DNA of 64,000 nt from UBA6059 sp040222235 (GTDB taxonomy: Bacteria; Bacteroidota; Bacteroidia; Cytophagales; Cyclobacteriaceae): positions 23,315 through 87,314 of the forward strand of contig JAVKDO010000133.1 of the NCBI GenBank assembly GCA_040222235.1, in the 5' to 3' direction. Shown in pieces: positions 27,968 through 37,256 of the stretch. The notes beneath the pieces were generated by a model. The model made no database searches. It saw only the letters and a program-made list of their open reading frames with translations, and had not been told where the DNA came from. Within the stretch, counting starts at the first letter, position 1. Every line of letters starts with the position of its first letter. The translations under genes and the position numbers were made by a program.

Positions 27968-28160
27968 AAGTTAGCATTTTTTAAGATGATGATGCCTGGT
28001 GAAGCTTCAATACAGATGAGGAAAGCAACGTAATTTCGGTCGACCAAGTAAGGCCTTATGCACCTCATTTCGTGAAGTGGTCATCAGAAGTCGTGAATAG
28101 CTTTAGGTCAACTGATTACCTCTTGCTATCTTTTGATTTCTGAATACGCTAGCAATCGCT

Positions 28161-29243
28161 GTGAACCTCAAAGAACAAATACAAAAAATCCTTTGGATCA
28201 CCTTGGCCTGGACCTTGGTGTCTATATACCAGTTCTTTCTCGGCTGGGGATCAGTACTAGAAGTGGCTACCTCAGAGATCAAATATGAGATCTGGATACT
28301 TTTTCGCGGTAGCCTCCTAACTGGCATCATAGCAGGCTTGGTCGGTGGTACTGTCCTTACGCTCGTCTGGGAAAAATGGCTCAGGACTAAGCCCTATGGC
28401 TGGACAATCAGGAGCATCCTGATCAGCTACTTGATCGTATTCATTATCGTCTCGATACCCACCAGTGTCTACTTCAATATCACCTATTTAGAAACAAATA
28501 TTTTCGACTCGCGGCTGTGGGCTGCAGTGCTCAGAGCACACCTCAACCCCACTATATTGATTCCGTTCATCTTTTGGCTGACCGTAGTATTGGGTACTAT
28601 GATTGTCTTCCTGGTCAATGACAAATACGGCCCAGGCGTGTTCAGCAAATTCCTGATGGGTAAATATTTTCATCCGTCGCGGGAAGAGCGCATCTTCATG
28701 TTTCTGGATCTGCGTTCCTCAACTTCCATCGCAGAGCGACTGGGAGAAGAACGATACTTCGAATTTCTGCGCATGGTGGTCAAAATCGCTACTGAGGGTA
28801 TCCTAAAGCATCATGGAGAAATCTACCAATATGTAGGAGACGAGATTGTCATCAGTTGGCCAGTCGAAAGAGGGGTCGCTCACATGAACTGCATCAATTG
28901 CTTCTTCGACATACAAAAAGCGTTGAGGGTCCAGTCTGATTATTTCCAAAGGACTTTTGGTGTACTACCGGAATTCAAGGCGGGATTGCACTATGGCAAT
29001 GTAATGGCGGGTGAAATAGGTGTAGTGAAACGCGATATCGCCTACTCTGGGGATGTGCTCAACACTACCGCAAGAATCCAAAGCAAATGCAATGAAATGG
29101 GTGTAGACCTATTATTGTCCAAAAACCTAATCGATCGGCTTGACACATTAGCCAATGACTTTAGAACTGAGGAATTAGGAACGATCGCACTGCGAGGTAA
29201 AAAAGAAAAGATGCAGTTATGCACTCTGGTTTCTGATCGCTAA
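28161..29243 (+). CDS. Class III adenylate/guanylate cyclase with four-helix membrane domain
   Basis: The 360-residue protein has four hydrophobic segments in residues 10-150 and a class III cyclase domain (about 165-350). Catalytic signatures are FLDLRSSTSIAERLG (metal Asp), YQYVGDEIVISW (second Asp), and GLHYGNVMAGEIG with SGDVLNTTARIQ (Asn and Arg for the transition state). All key positions are present, so it should be active. The start is GTG 28161. It probably makes cAMP or cGMP; two Crp/Fnr family genes occur later in this window, but a direct link is not shown. Confidence 0.87.
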   Translation: MNLKEQIQKILWITLAWTLVSIYQFFLGWGSVLEVATSEIKYEIWILFRGSLLTGIIAGLVGGTVLTLVWEKWLRTKPYGWTIRSILISYLIVFIIVSIPTSVYFNITYLETNIFDSRLWAAVLRAHLNPTILIPFIFWLTVVLGTMIVFLVNDKYGPGVFSKFLMGKYFHPSREERIFMFLDLRSSTSIAERLGEERYFEFLRMVVKIATEGILKHHGEIYQYVGDEIVISWPVERGVAHMNCINCFFDIQKALRVQSDYFQRTFGVLPEFKAGLHYGNVMAGEIGVVKRDIAYSGDVLNTTARIQSKCNEMGVDLLLSKNLIDRLDTLANDFRTEELGTIALRGKKEKMQLCTLVSDR

Positions 29244-29261
29244 TATAGCGCTGCGTATATC

Positions 29262-29834
29262 ATGAAAGAAAACAGTAACAAGAAAGTTTCGGGGTTGGTT
29301 TTGCGCGAGCTGCAAGCTATCCTCACCATTTCCTATGGCACGGCAGTTGCCATAGGCATGCTCTTTCAATACCAGAAGTTCTCTGAGTTTGGCATCAATA
29401 TTTTTGACTATGCTGATGTCTTTGACTTCTTGATCGCCCCATTTTCAGACATGACGATCATCTTATTTGCATTAGCTTCAGTCCTCATCACGGCCGGTTT
29501 TTACCTGCTAGACAAGCTCTGGTATACAAAATGGAATAAATCATATGCCATTTTCAGCTTTGGTCTGCACCATAAGTCCTGGTACAAATACTTTAAAACC
29601 TTCACTTTTGTATCCCTTATAGGTACTTATCTCTATCTCATGGCGGACATCTACGGTAAGAGGGCAGCCGAACTCATCACCAGTCAATCACCCATGACTA
29701 TAAGATTCATAGATGATGAGACCATCAAGGGTCAGTTTATTGGTAAGACAAGAGAAGTAATCTTTCTTAAAAATGGGGAAAGCGTGAAGGCCGTTCCAAT
29801 TATTTCTACAGTAAAAGACTTTGATGTGAGATAG
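29262..29834 (+). CDS. Hypothetical membrane protein (190 aa)
   Basis: The protein contains at least three hydrophobic helices (LQAILTISYGTAVAIGMLF, MTIILFALASVLITAGFYLL, TFTFVSLIGTYLYLMADI) and a beta-rich tail of about 45 residues (KGQFIGKTREVIFLKNGESVK). It begins 18 bases after the cyclase gene on the same strand, so the two may form an operon. I do not recognise the family. Confidence 0.6.
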   Translation: MKENSNKKVSGLVLRELQAILTISYGTAVAIGMLFQYQKFSEFGINIFDYADVFDFLIAPFSDMTIILFALASVLITAGFYLLDKLWYTKWNKSYAIFSFGLHHKSWYKYFKTFTFVSLIGTYLYLMADIYGKRAAELITSQSPMTIRFIDDETIKGQFIGKTREVIFLKNGESVKAVPIISTVKDFDVR

Positions 29835-29850
29835 GGAGTATCCCTTAGAT

Positions 29851-30261
29851 CTATCTTATGATCTCAAAGCTATGGGTCAGGTTGGCCGAGCCGCTCACCG
29901 TAGCACCTACAGAACAATAGTCCTCTACCGAAAGCTTCACGATGCGCTCTGCTTCTTTTTCCGTTAGGTCTGCTGAGAAGATTTGATACTTCACATGGAT
30001 CTCAGTAAATGAACGTGGGTGCTCTTCCCTCCTCTTACCCGTAATCACCGCTTTGAGATCACGCAACTCTTTTCTCCGCTTCTTGATCATAGAAACAATA
30101 TCTACAGCACCACAGGCTCCAACGGCAGCTAGTAGTAATTCTGTTGGTGACATGGCTTGCTTATTCTCCTTCAACATGTCAATGGCTACTTCATTGCCAG
30201 CAGCATTAGTACCGGTGTATTCTTCATCGGCCACATAGGCCAGATCTACTTTCATTTCCAT
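29851..30261 (-). CDS. OsmC/Ohr-family peroxide-handling protein
   Basis: The 136-residue protein has OsmC signatures: MSPTELLLAAVGACGAVDI with the peroxidatic Cys50, and SVEDYCSVGATVSGSANLTH with the second Cys116. OsmC proteins reduce organic or inorganic hydroperoxides in the cytoplasm. It is monocistronic. The convergent membrane protein ends 16 bases away. Confidence 0.9.
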   Translation of the reverse strand: MEMKVDLAYVADEEYTGTNAAGNEVAIDMLKENKQAMSPTELLLAAVGACGAVDIVSMIKKRRKELRDLKAVITGKRREEHPRSFTEIHVKYQIFSADLTEKEAERIVKLSVEDYCSVGATVSGSANLTHSFEIIR

Positions 30262-30305
30262 AATCGAGTCAATTTCCTTAATATCAATTTAATATGGACT
30301 GATGA

Positions 30306-31169
30306 TCAAACGTCACAAATCTCAATAGCATCTCTCAACACACTCAACTTATCCTCTACCGTCGGTATGAACTCCTGAGCGACGTATCCATCAAATCCGG
30401 TATCCACGATGGCCTGCATTATCGCTCGATAGTTGAGCTCCTGAGTTGCGTCGATCTCATGACGACCCGGTACACCTGCCGTATGATAGTGAGCAAAGTA
30501 GTCCTTGCGCTTACGAATAGTCGCGATGATATCGCCTTCCATGATCTGCATATGGTAGATATCATAGAGCAGCTTGAATCTATCGCTTCCAAGCTTATCC
30601 ACCAATGCACACGCCCAGTCCGAACTATCGCACTGGTAGCCTGGATGGTCGACCTTTGTATTGAACAGCTCCATGCAAATGGTGATTCCAGCCTGTTCGG
30701 CTAGTTTGACCATTGGCTCCAGCCCTTTTGCACAGTTCTCCAGACCCTGCTCATCAGTTAGTCCATTCGTATTACCGGAAAACACGATGATATTGGGTAG
30801 GCCTGCATCAGCTGCTTTAGGTATCAATTCTCTATAGTCCTCATGTAGTCGAGCATGCTGCGCGGGATCATTGAACCCCTCCGTCAGTGAGACCTGCAGG
30901 TAAGTGCCCATCGCGCAGGTCAGCCCATATTCTTGAGCTGTGGCCCACTCGTGCTCCACGAGCAACTCTACAGATTTTATTCCCATATCCGCCACTTTTT
31001 CGCAAAACTCCTCCAGCGGTATATCATCAAAGCACCATCTACAGACGGAGTGGTTGATCCTACCGGAAAGTTGGAGCTTAGGTGCTGCTGACAATTTCGG
31101 TAGGCCTGTGACAGACAAAGCTGCTATGCCGGCGATATGCTGAAGGGCTTTTTTTCTAGAGATGGGCAT
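30306..31169 (-). CDS. Exported TIM-barrel isomerase of the hydroxypyruvate-isomerase/xylose-isomerase-like family
   Basis: The 287-residue protein has an N-terminal leader (MPISRKKALQHIAGIAALSV, Tat-like) and then an AP-endonuclease-2-type TIM barrel. Recognisable parts are HSVCRWCFDDIPLEEFCE at the start, TICMELFNTKVDHPGYQCD (catalytic Glu strand) and YVAQEFIPT (second Glu). The closest recognisable family is Hyi, which interconverts hydroxypyruvate and tartronate semialdehyde. An exported copy suggests a different sugar substrate. It lies divergent from the PadR operon. Confidence 0.82.
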   Translation of the reverse strand: MPISRKKALQHIAGIAALSVTGLPKLSAAPKLQLSGRINHSVCRWCFDDIPLEEFCEKVADMGIKSVELLVEHEWATAQEYGLTCAMGTYLQVSLTEGFNDPAQHARLHEDYRELIPKAADAGLPNIIVFSGNTNGLTDEQGLENCAKGLEPMVKLAEQAGITICMELFNTKVDHPGYQCDSSDWACALVDKLGSDRFKLLYDIYHMQIMEGDIIATIRKRKDYFAHYHTAGVPGRHEIDATQELNYRAIMQAIVDTGFDGYVAQEFIPTVEDKLSVLRDAIEICDV

Positions 31170-31348
31170 GGCTGTTTGGGTTTGTAGGTAAAATAATAAA
31201 TTGGTGAGATAGCTTACTTTTTGCTGAGACTAAAGTATCACTTTGTCCAGCTTAAGTCCAGTAATGAGGTACATGAAATTACTCCAGCTTGATAGAGCAA
31301 AAAATAAATTGCTCAGTCGTCGAAAAACAGCTCAACGAAAATAATTAT

Positions 31349-31413
31349 ACTACAATTAGGAATTAATTCAGAAATATACATTCCTTTGTAAATACTACAA
31401 ATAGGAATTAATT
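31349..31413. promoter_or_regulatory. Duplicated operator-like sequence in front of the PadR gene
   Basis: Two 20-bp direct copies (ACTACAATTAGGAATTAATT at 31349-31368 and ACTACAAATAGGAATTAATT at 31394-31413) differ at one base and lie 45 bp apart. The second copy, together with ATTCCTTTGTA upstream of it, forms an imperfect palindrome with arms TTTGTA and TACAAA. It ends 9 bases before the PadR start. This arrangement suits autoregulation by the PadR dimer. Confidence 0.6.
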
Positions 31414-31422
31414 ATTTCAGAT

Positions 31423-31776
31423 ATGAAGAAGTTTCAATTGGGAGAGTTTGAGGAGATCGTGATGCTCACAGTCGCCATCCTTCATGAAAACGCCTACGGT
31501 GTATCTATCAAAAAGGAAATCGAGAGCAGACTTGGACGGAGTGTAAGCGTAGGGGCTTTGCAGTCAGCATTGAAGCGGCTCGAGGAAAAGGACTATCTCG
31601 CCTCACATGATGGAGAAGCCACTCAAGAGCGAGCTGGACGACCTAAGCGCTTCTTCAAAATCACATCACTGGGTAAGCAAGCCATGGAGCATGCACGAGA
31701 AACCCGTAATTCCCTGTGGGATGCCATACCCTCTGTATCTCTCGATCTCAAATTCTTGAGAGGTCACCATGCATAG
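31423..31776 (+). CDS. PadR-family transcriptional regulator
   Basis: The 117-residue winged-helix protein has PadR motifs: LGEFEEIVMLTVAILHENAYG, VGALQSALKRLEEKDYLAS and RAGRPKRFFKITSLGKQAM. PadR proteins are usually ligand-responsive repressors. The final codons overlap the first permease gene by 8 bases, a fixed arrangement in Bacteroidota where PadR precedes permease-prefix transporters. The duplicated operator-like repeat lies directly upstream. Confidence 0.9.
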   Translation: MKKFQLGEFEEIVMLTVAILHENAYGVSIKKEIESRLGRSVSVGALQSALKRLEEKDYLASHDGEATQERAGRPKRFFKITSLGKQAMEHARETRNSLWDAIPSVSLDLKFLRGHHA

Positions 31777-34429
31777 ACCACCGAAGTTTATCCTCAACTT
31801 CTTTCGCTGGTTTTGCCACCCTGATTTACAGCGGTCAATCGAGGGTGACCTTATCGAGCTCTTTGAAGAAAATGTAAAGCGCAAAAGTCTCATGAAAGCA
31901 CGGTGGGTATTCATGCTCGACGTGATCAAGTTGATAAGACCTGAGATCATCAATCCTCAGCACCATAGGCCTACCTCATTGTTGCGGAATCACTTCAAAA
32001 TGGCCGGGCGCCAGCTCTACAGGCACAAGGCATTTTCAGCGATCTCTATCCTGGGACTAACCATTGGGATCGCTGCTGCACTGATCATTCTAAGGTTCAC
32101 CACCTATCAATTGAGCTATGATCAGTTTCACGAGAACAAGGATGACATCTATCGGGTCGTCTGCCAACCCTGTGGGGATGACCAAGAAGCCTCAGCACGG
32201 AACTACTATGGACTTGGATCGCTGATTCAATCCGACTTTCCACAGGTTGAGCATGTCGTCAGATTTTGGAAGATGTGGAACAACAACGATGGCTATGCAT
32301 GGAAATACAATGACCTGATTTTTTATGAGCGAGAGTTAATTGAAGCTGATGCATCATTTTTCCAAGTGTTTCCCTCACTTCTATTGAAGGGAGATACAGA
32401 GACCGTGCTCAGTCAGCCTAACTCTATTGTGATCTCAGAGTCGACGGCTAAGAAGTATTTTGGAAAGAATGACCCTATCGGTAAAGTACTCAACAGCAGC
32501 GAGTATGACTATCTCATCACCGGAGTTAGCAAGGATATGCCCGACAACTCTCACTTCAAAGTCAACATGGTCTCTACTATGTATGAGGATGACTGGAGCG
32601 AACAGGAGCACGGCTGGTATTCATCTACGCTGTACACATATTTGACACTCAAGGACCAAGAAGCTATTCCAGATTTTAAGGAACAGCTCACGAAAGCCAT
32701 AAGAGCGAAAAGCAAAGAATTCGAGCATCTGGAACAGGCTGAATTTGAGTTACAGCCGATTGCAGATATTCATCTGGACTCTGATTTGACACATGAGTTG
32801 GGTGCCAATTCTGATAGATCCACGGTATATGCCATAGGTGGAATTGGACTACTCGTTCTGATCATGGCATGGATAAATCACATCAATCTATTCATGTCAA
32901 GGTTTTTGTCGAGAGCCAGGGAATTGAACATTCGCAGTATTATGGGCGCTGGGAGGGCCAACCTCACCAGCCAGCTATTGGTGGAGTACATCTGCCTGAT
33001 GTCTATGGCAACCTTATTGGCGATAGCTACCGTCGCTCTTGCCGAGCCCTACTTGATACATTATCAAATCATTCCTGATATGGGAATGGAGTACTATCGT
33101 AAAGATATTTGGCTGGCCGCTGCATCGATCATCCTGTTGTGCAGTCTGTTGACTGGTTTGTATCCTTCATTACTACTGTCAAAGATCAAGATCCAAAACG
33201 GACTCAAGGGCAGTGTCAGCACCGGCAAATCTACGGCTGAATTGAGAGGTGCACTATTGGTATTCCAGCTCTCTATTTCCATAACGCTGATCGCAGGGGT
33301 AACTATCCTGTCACAGCAGCTCGAAAAGCTACGCACGGCCGATCTCAACATGAATGTGGAACGTGTGATTGCTATCCATAACCCCACCACCTATACAGAG
33401 TTTGAAGGGGAAGAAAATCAGGTGATCAACTACCAGACTTTTAAAAATGAGCTGAGTAGACATTCCAGCATTTCCTCAATCGCTTCTTCCTCCTCTATTC
33501 CCGGTTCTCCGGTAGGATTCTCATACGTCGATCATTTGAAGAATGACCGTACTGATCCAAGAGATGCCAAGCGTTTCAAAATGGTTTTTATCGACCAGGA
33601 TTTTTTTGAAGTTTATAGTATCAGTCTTTTGGCTGGCAGGAGTTATTCATCTAACATCCAGCAGGATGTCAATCAAAAATCTATCATCCTGTCATCGTCA
33701 GCTATTGAGCATCTTGGGTATAGCTCAGCTCGCGAAGCAATCAACCAATCGGTAGATTTCAAACTGTTCGATGAATGGGCCTCCTATGAAATCATCGGAG
33801 TATTCGAAGACTATCGGCATGAGTCTAGCAAAGTGGGAATGTACCCTTCAATCATGTTTTTTAATCGGTACGAAGAATATATCATGCATCACCTATATCA
33901 CTCCTTCAAGATCAATAATCAGCGTGACACGAAAGCTGCTTTAGCCCACTTAGAAAAGAGCTGGGCTAAGGTATGGCCTGAGAAGCCATTAGAGTATTAT
34001 TTTATTGATACAGTCTATGAGAAGCAGTTCAAAGAAGAGATCGCAATGGGTAATACGCTCATGCTCTTCTCTTTCATTGCCGTTTTCGTAGCAGGTTTGG
34101 GAATTCTCGGAATGACCTTATTTGAAGTTCAGATCAGAAAAAAAGAAATCAGCATTCGAAAAGTACTCGGCTCGTCGGTAACCGCCATCATAGGACTACT
34201 TTCTAAAAGGTACGTTGCACTCCTGGCTATCGCCAGTCTGATATCAGCTCCCATCATTTATTCGCTTGGGGGTCAGTGGCTCAATAACTATCCGGACCCT
34301 ATTGCGCTGGGTCCGGTACTCCTAGCCCTACCGGTAATGACAGTCCTACTGGTAGTCGCTATAGCATGCGGTGGTCAAATCTTAAAATCAGCAGTTGATA
34401 ACCCAATAAACAACCTCAGAGATGAATAA
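31769..34429 (+). CDS. FtsX/MacB-type ABC permease with permease-prefix domain (first copy)
   Basis: The 886-residue protein begins with the prefix domain (PPKFILNFFRWFCHPDLQRS, EGDLIELFEE) and continues as two FtsX-type halves. The first has a membrane helix at about 95 (SAISILGLTIGIAAALIIL) and a MacB periplasmic core. Further helices lie near 360, 400, 440 and 500, with the last group near the C-terminus. It belongs to the macrolide-export or lipoprotein-release type permeases. No ATPase gene is encoded in the operon. It overlaps both neighbours by 8 bases. Confidence 0.85.
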   Translation: MHRPPKFILNFFRWFCHPDLQRSIEGDLIELFEENVKRKSLMKARWVFMLDVIKLIRPEIINPQHHRPTSLLRNHFKMAGRQLYRHKAFSAISILGLTIGIAAALIILRFTTYQLSYDQFHENKDDIYRVVCQPCGDDQEASARNYYGLGSLIQSDFPQVEHVVRFWKMWNNNDGYAWKYNDLIFYERELIEADASFFQVFPSLLLKGDTETVLSQPNSIVISESTAKKYFGKNDPIGKVLNSSEYDYLITGVSKDMPDNSHFKVNMVSTMYEDDWSEQEHGWYSSTLYTYLTLKDQEAIPDFKEQLTKAIRAKSKEFEHLEQAEFELQPIADIHLDSDLTHELGANSDRSTVYAIGGIGLLVLIMAWINHINLFMSRFLSRARELNIRSIMGAGRANLTSQLLVEYICLMSMATLLAIATVALAEPYLIHYQIIPDMGMEYYRKDIWLAAASIILLCSLLTGLYPSLLLSKIKIQNGLKGSVSTGKSTAELRGALLVFQLSISITLIAGVTILSQQLEKLRTADLNMNVERVIAIHNPTTYTEFEGEENQVINYQTFKNELSRHSSISSIASSSSIPGSPVGFSYVDHLKNDRTDPRDAKRFKMVFIDQDFFEVYSISLLAGRSYSSNIQQDVNQKSIILSSSAIEHLGYSSAREAINQSVDFKLFDEWASYEIIGVFEDYRHESSKVGMYPSIMFFNRYEEYIMHHLYHSFKINNQRDTKAALAHLEKSWAKVWPEKPLEYYFIDTVYEKQFKEEIAMGNTLMLFSFIAVFVAGLGILGMTLFEVQIRKKEISIRKVLGSSVTAIIGLLSKRYVALLAIASLISAPIIYSLGGQWLNNYPDPIALGPVLLALPVMTVLLVVAIACGGQILKSAVDNPINNLRDE

Positions 34430-37055
34430 AAGGCCACCGAAGTTTCTCCTTCGATTCTTTCGTTGGTTTTGCCATCCTGATCTGCAAGTGTCGATCGAGG
34501 GGGACCTGACCGAGCTCTATGAAGAGCGGCGCAAAGATTCCGGTAGGATGAAGGCTAACTCCATATTTTTCTGGGATGTACTATTGCTCCTACGTCCTGA
34601 TATCATTCGCCCGATAGGCGGCTACTCAAAACAAAACAACATAGGAATGATCAATAATTATATTAAAGTCGGTGCGCGCAACATCAACAGAAACAAGGCT
34701 TTCTCTGCGCTCAATATCACCGGGCTAAGCATCGGCATAGCCTGCTGTGTGCTTATCTCCATCTACGTCAAAAACGAATTGTCGTATGACACCTACAACA
34801 GTCAGTATGATCATACTTATCGTGTGCTCCATCACTTTGGGGGAGCAAAGAAAGCTGAATTAGCGTCAAGTATCCCTTTAGACGAATATCAGGTGTGGGG
34901 TGTGGCACCTGTGTCAGAAGCTATCCAGGACTATTATCCGGAAATCAAGTCCGTCTTTCGCTTTACTACCGCCAATCCATGGTTGGTAGAGTATGAGCAC
35001 AATCGCTTTCAGGAAAATAATATCATTTTTGGAGATTCCACTGCCTTTGATGTATTCGACTGGCCTGTGCTCGCCGGAAACCCTGCTACTGCACTAGTGG
35101 CGCCTAACAGTATCGTGCTGACCAAGCGCGTGACACAGAAGTACTTTGGTGAAGACAACCCTATCGGAGAAACACTGACCCTAGATAGTGATGAGCCCTT
35201 CCAAGTCACAGCTGTAATCGACTTGCCGGCCAACTCTCACTTCAAGTTTGATGCGATGATCTCCATGAGTACTTTCAGGGCAAGACGACCTCAAATATTT
35301 GACTCCTGGGGGTATGTCGATTTCTACACCTACTTCACTACACACCCTGATAGTGACATAGACAAAATGCAAGAAGCCATCCCGGACTTTATTGAGCGGC
35401 AAGCATCTGATGGAGAGGGTTATACCATTGCATTTGAGCCTTTGGCTAATGCCTATCTGAAGTCACCCGCAGGCCGCCAACCCGGAGCTGTAGGCAGCCT
35501 ATCCAACATCTATATATTCGTATCGGTAGCCATCTTCATCCTCCTGATTGCTTGTATCAATTTTATTAACCTGTCCACATCAAGGTCTGTCGAGCGTGCC
35601 AAAGAGGTAGCCATTAGGAAGACCATAGGCTCTGGAAGAGGTGCACTAGTCGCACAGTTTCTGGTCGAGACGATATTGTTGACATCATTCTCCTCGCTGA
35701 TCGCTCTGGGCATGATCGCACTGGCTCTCCCCTATCTGGAATTGTTGTCTGGTAAGACGCTACCTATCCAGTGGCTGCTGAGCAATGAATACCTCCTATT
35801 GGCGCTTCTATTTATTCTGACCATTGGGCTGTTGGCAGGTGCCTATCCAGCCATTATGTTTTCAAAGTTCCAGCCAGTCAAAGTACTCAAGGGAAGCTTC
35901 AAGACTTCTGGCGAGGGCGTATGGCTGAGAAAGTCATTGGTGATACTACAGTTTACCCTATCGGTAATATTGCTGGTAGGCGCCAGCGTGATCGACAACC
36001 AACTCGATCACCTCCGTCAGTACGACATGGGTTTTGACCCTGAGCAAGTCCTGGTCATAGACTATGGGTGGGATGGGCAAGTCCAGCGCAATCTTCAAAG
36101 AATCAAGATGGAGTTTCTCAAGCATCCTGATGTAAAAATGATATCAGCCTCGCGTGCTACGCCTGGTGACTTTTTCCCGAATGGTGGCACGGGGGTAGAA
36201 GAGCGCAATGGAGAAATTGTATTTAGAAGTGCAGCCGTCTACGAGGTAGATGAAGACTTCATCCCAACCTATGACATGACCATGGCCGCCGGTCGCAATT
36301 TCTCAAAAGATTTCCCAACGGATTCGGCCACTGCATTACTTCTCAATGAGGCAGCTGCCAAAATGTATGGCTATGCCAATTCTGAAGATATAGTGGGTAA
36401 GAAGTTTAACCAATGGGGGCGACAGGGTCGTGTGATCGGCGTAGTAAAGGACTTCAACTACGTCTCTCTTCATGAGGATGTAGAGCCGCTTGCACTGCGG
36501 TATGGGATCTATTACAACACCTCGATGCTATCCATACGATTGATATCCCAAAATCACACCAACACGCTTCAGGAATTAGAAGTGATCTGGAACGAACTGG
36601 TACCTCATCGCCCGTTTCTCGCGCATTTTGAGGATGATAAGTTCAATGATCAATACCAGGCAGATGAGCGCTTTGGGATGATCGTTGCTACGTTTTCAGG
36701 TCTGGCCATACTCGTGGCTTGTCTCGGGTTATTCGGACTTACTGTATATAGCACCGCTCAGCGCGCCAAGGAGATCGGGATCAGAAAAGTATTGGGTGCA
36801 CCAGTGTTTCAGATCGTGGCGCTATTATCCAAAGACTTTATGATGCTTTTTATCACATCATTAATCATCTCTATCCCGCTCTCGTGGTATCTAATGAGCA
36901 GCTGGCTGGACAGCTTTGCTTATCGTATCTCCATGGGCTGGCAGCTCTTTGCCATAGCAGCAGTGATTACGCTACTGATCTCCTTACTGACAATCAGCTG
37001 GAAGACGGTGAGTACGGCACTGGCTAACCCAGTGAAGTCGCTGAGGGATGAGTGA
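34422..37055 (+). CDS. FtsX/MacB-type ABC permease with permease-prefix domain (second copy)
   Basis: The 877-residue paralogue of the preceding gene starts with the same prefix (RPPKFLLRFFRWFCHPDLQV, EGDLTELYEE). It has the same two-half FtsX architecture (NITGLSIGIACCVLIS; SLVILQFTLSVILLVG; GLTVYSTAQRAKEIGIRKVLGAP). The two proteins probably work as a pair, with an ATPase encoded elsewhere. The sequence similarity outside the prefix is moderate, so the duplication is old. The gene ends 17 bases before the first TIR repeat element. Confidence 0.85.
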   Translation: MNKRPPKFLLRFFRWFCHPDLQVSIEGDLTELYEERRKDSGRMKANSIFFWDVLLLLRPDIIRPIGGYSKQNNIGMINNYIKVGARNINRNKAFSALNITGLSIGIACCVLISIYVKNELSYDTYNSQYDHTYRVLHHFGGAKKAELASSIPLDEYQVWGVAPVSEAIQDYYPEIKSVFRFTTANPWLVEYEHNRFQENNIIFGDSTAFDVFDWPVLAGNPATALVAPNSIVLTKRVTQKYFGEDNPIGETLTLDSDEPFQVTAVIDLPANSHFKFDAMISMSTFRARRPQIFDSWGYVDFYTYFTTHPDSDIDKMQEAIPDFIERQASDGEGYTIAFEPLANAYLKSPAGRQPGAVGSLSNIYIFVSVAIFILLIACINFINLSTSRSVERAKEVAIRKTIGSGRGALVAQFLVETILLTSFSSLIALGMIALALPYLELLSGKTLPIQWLLSNEYLLLALLFILTIGLLAGAYPAIMFSKFQPVKVLKGSFKTSGEGVWLRKSLVILQFTLSVILLVGASVIDNQLDHLRQYDMGFDPEQVLVIDYGWDGQVQRNLQRIKMEFLKHPDVKMISASRATPGDFFPNGGTGVEERNGEIVFRSAAVYEVDEDFIPTYDMTMAAGRNFSKDFPTDSATALLLNEAAAKMYGYANSEDIVGKKFNQWGRQGRVIGVVKDFNYVSLHEDVEPLALRYGIYYNTSMLSIRLISQNHTNTLQELEVIWNELVPHRPFLAHFEDDKFNDQYQADERFGMIVATFSGLAILVACLGLFGLTVYSTAQRAKEIGIRKVLGAPVFQIVALLSKDFMMLFITSLIISIPLSWYLMSSWLDSFAYRISMGWQLFAIAAVITLLISLLTISWKTVSTALANPVKSLRDE

Positions 37056-37072
37056 GGAGGTACTTCATAATT

Positions 37073-37183
37073 TCTGAATCACGGATTTAGGGGATTTATG
37101 GATTTCGCAGATTAGGGAATTAGATATCTTAAAGAGATCAAATTCTGTGTTCATCCAATCATCTGTTTAATCTGTGTTTCAGA
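37073..37183. repeat. TIR element R1 (111 bp, non-coding)
   Basis: The left end TCTGAATCACGGATTTAGGG is the imperfect inverse of the right end, whose complement reads TCTGAAACACAGATTAAACA. The total length is 111 bp, the same as copy R3 at 39398-39508, with about 85 percent identity by eye. No protein is encoded. It looks like a non-autonomous (MITE-like) version of the GxxExxY-containing unit next to it. Confidence 0.7.
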
Positions 37184-37230
37184 TATTTTTCCTTCAGGGT
37201 GTTGAGGAGGCGTTTCTTATTATCTGCATA
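37184..37230 (-). repeat. Segment S1, partial copy of the DUF6090 5' end
   Basis: Read on the minus strand this segment translates as KRLLNTLKEK. That resembles the first residues (MKRLLTTFKEK) of the DUF6090 gene at 39393. Similar segments follow the GxxExxY unit (37706-37744) and precede the DUF6090 gene itself. Confidence 0.55.
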
Positions 37231-37256
37231 AAACCCGCCCGAACCGGCAAAGCAGG

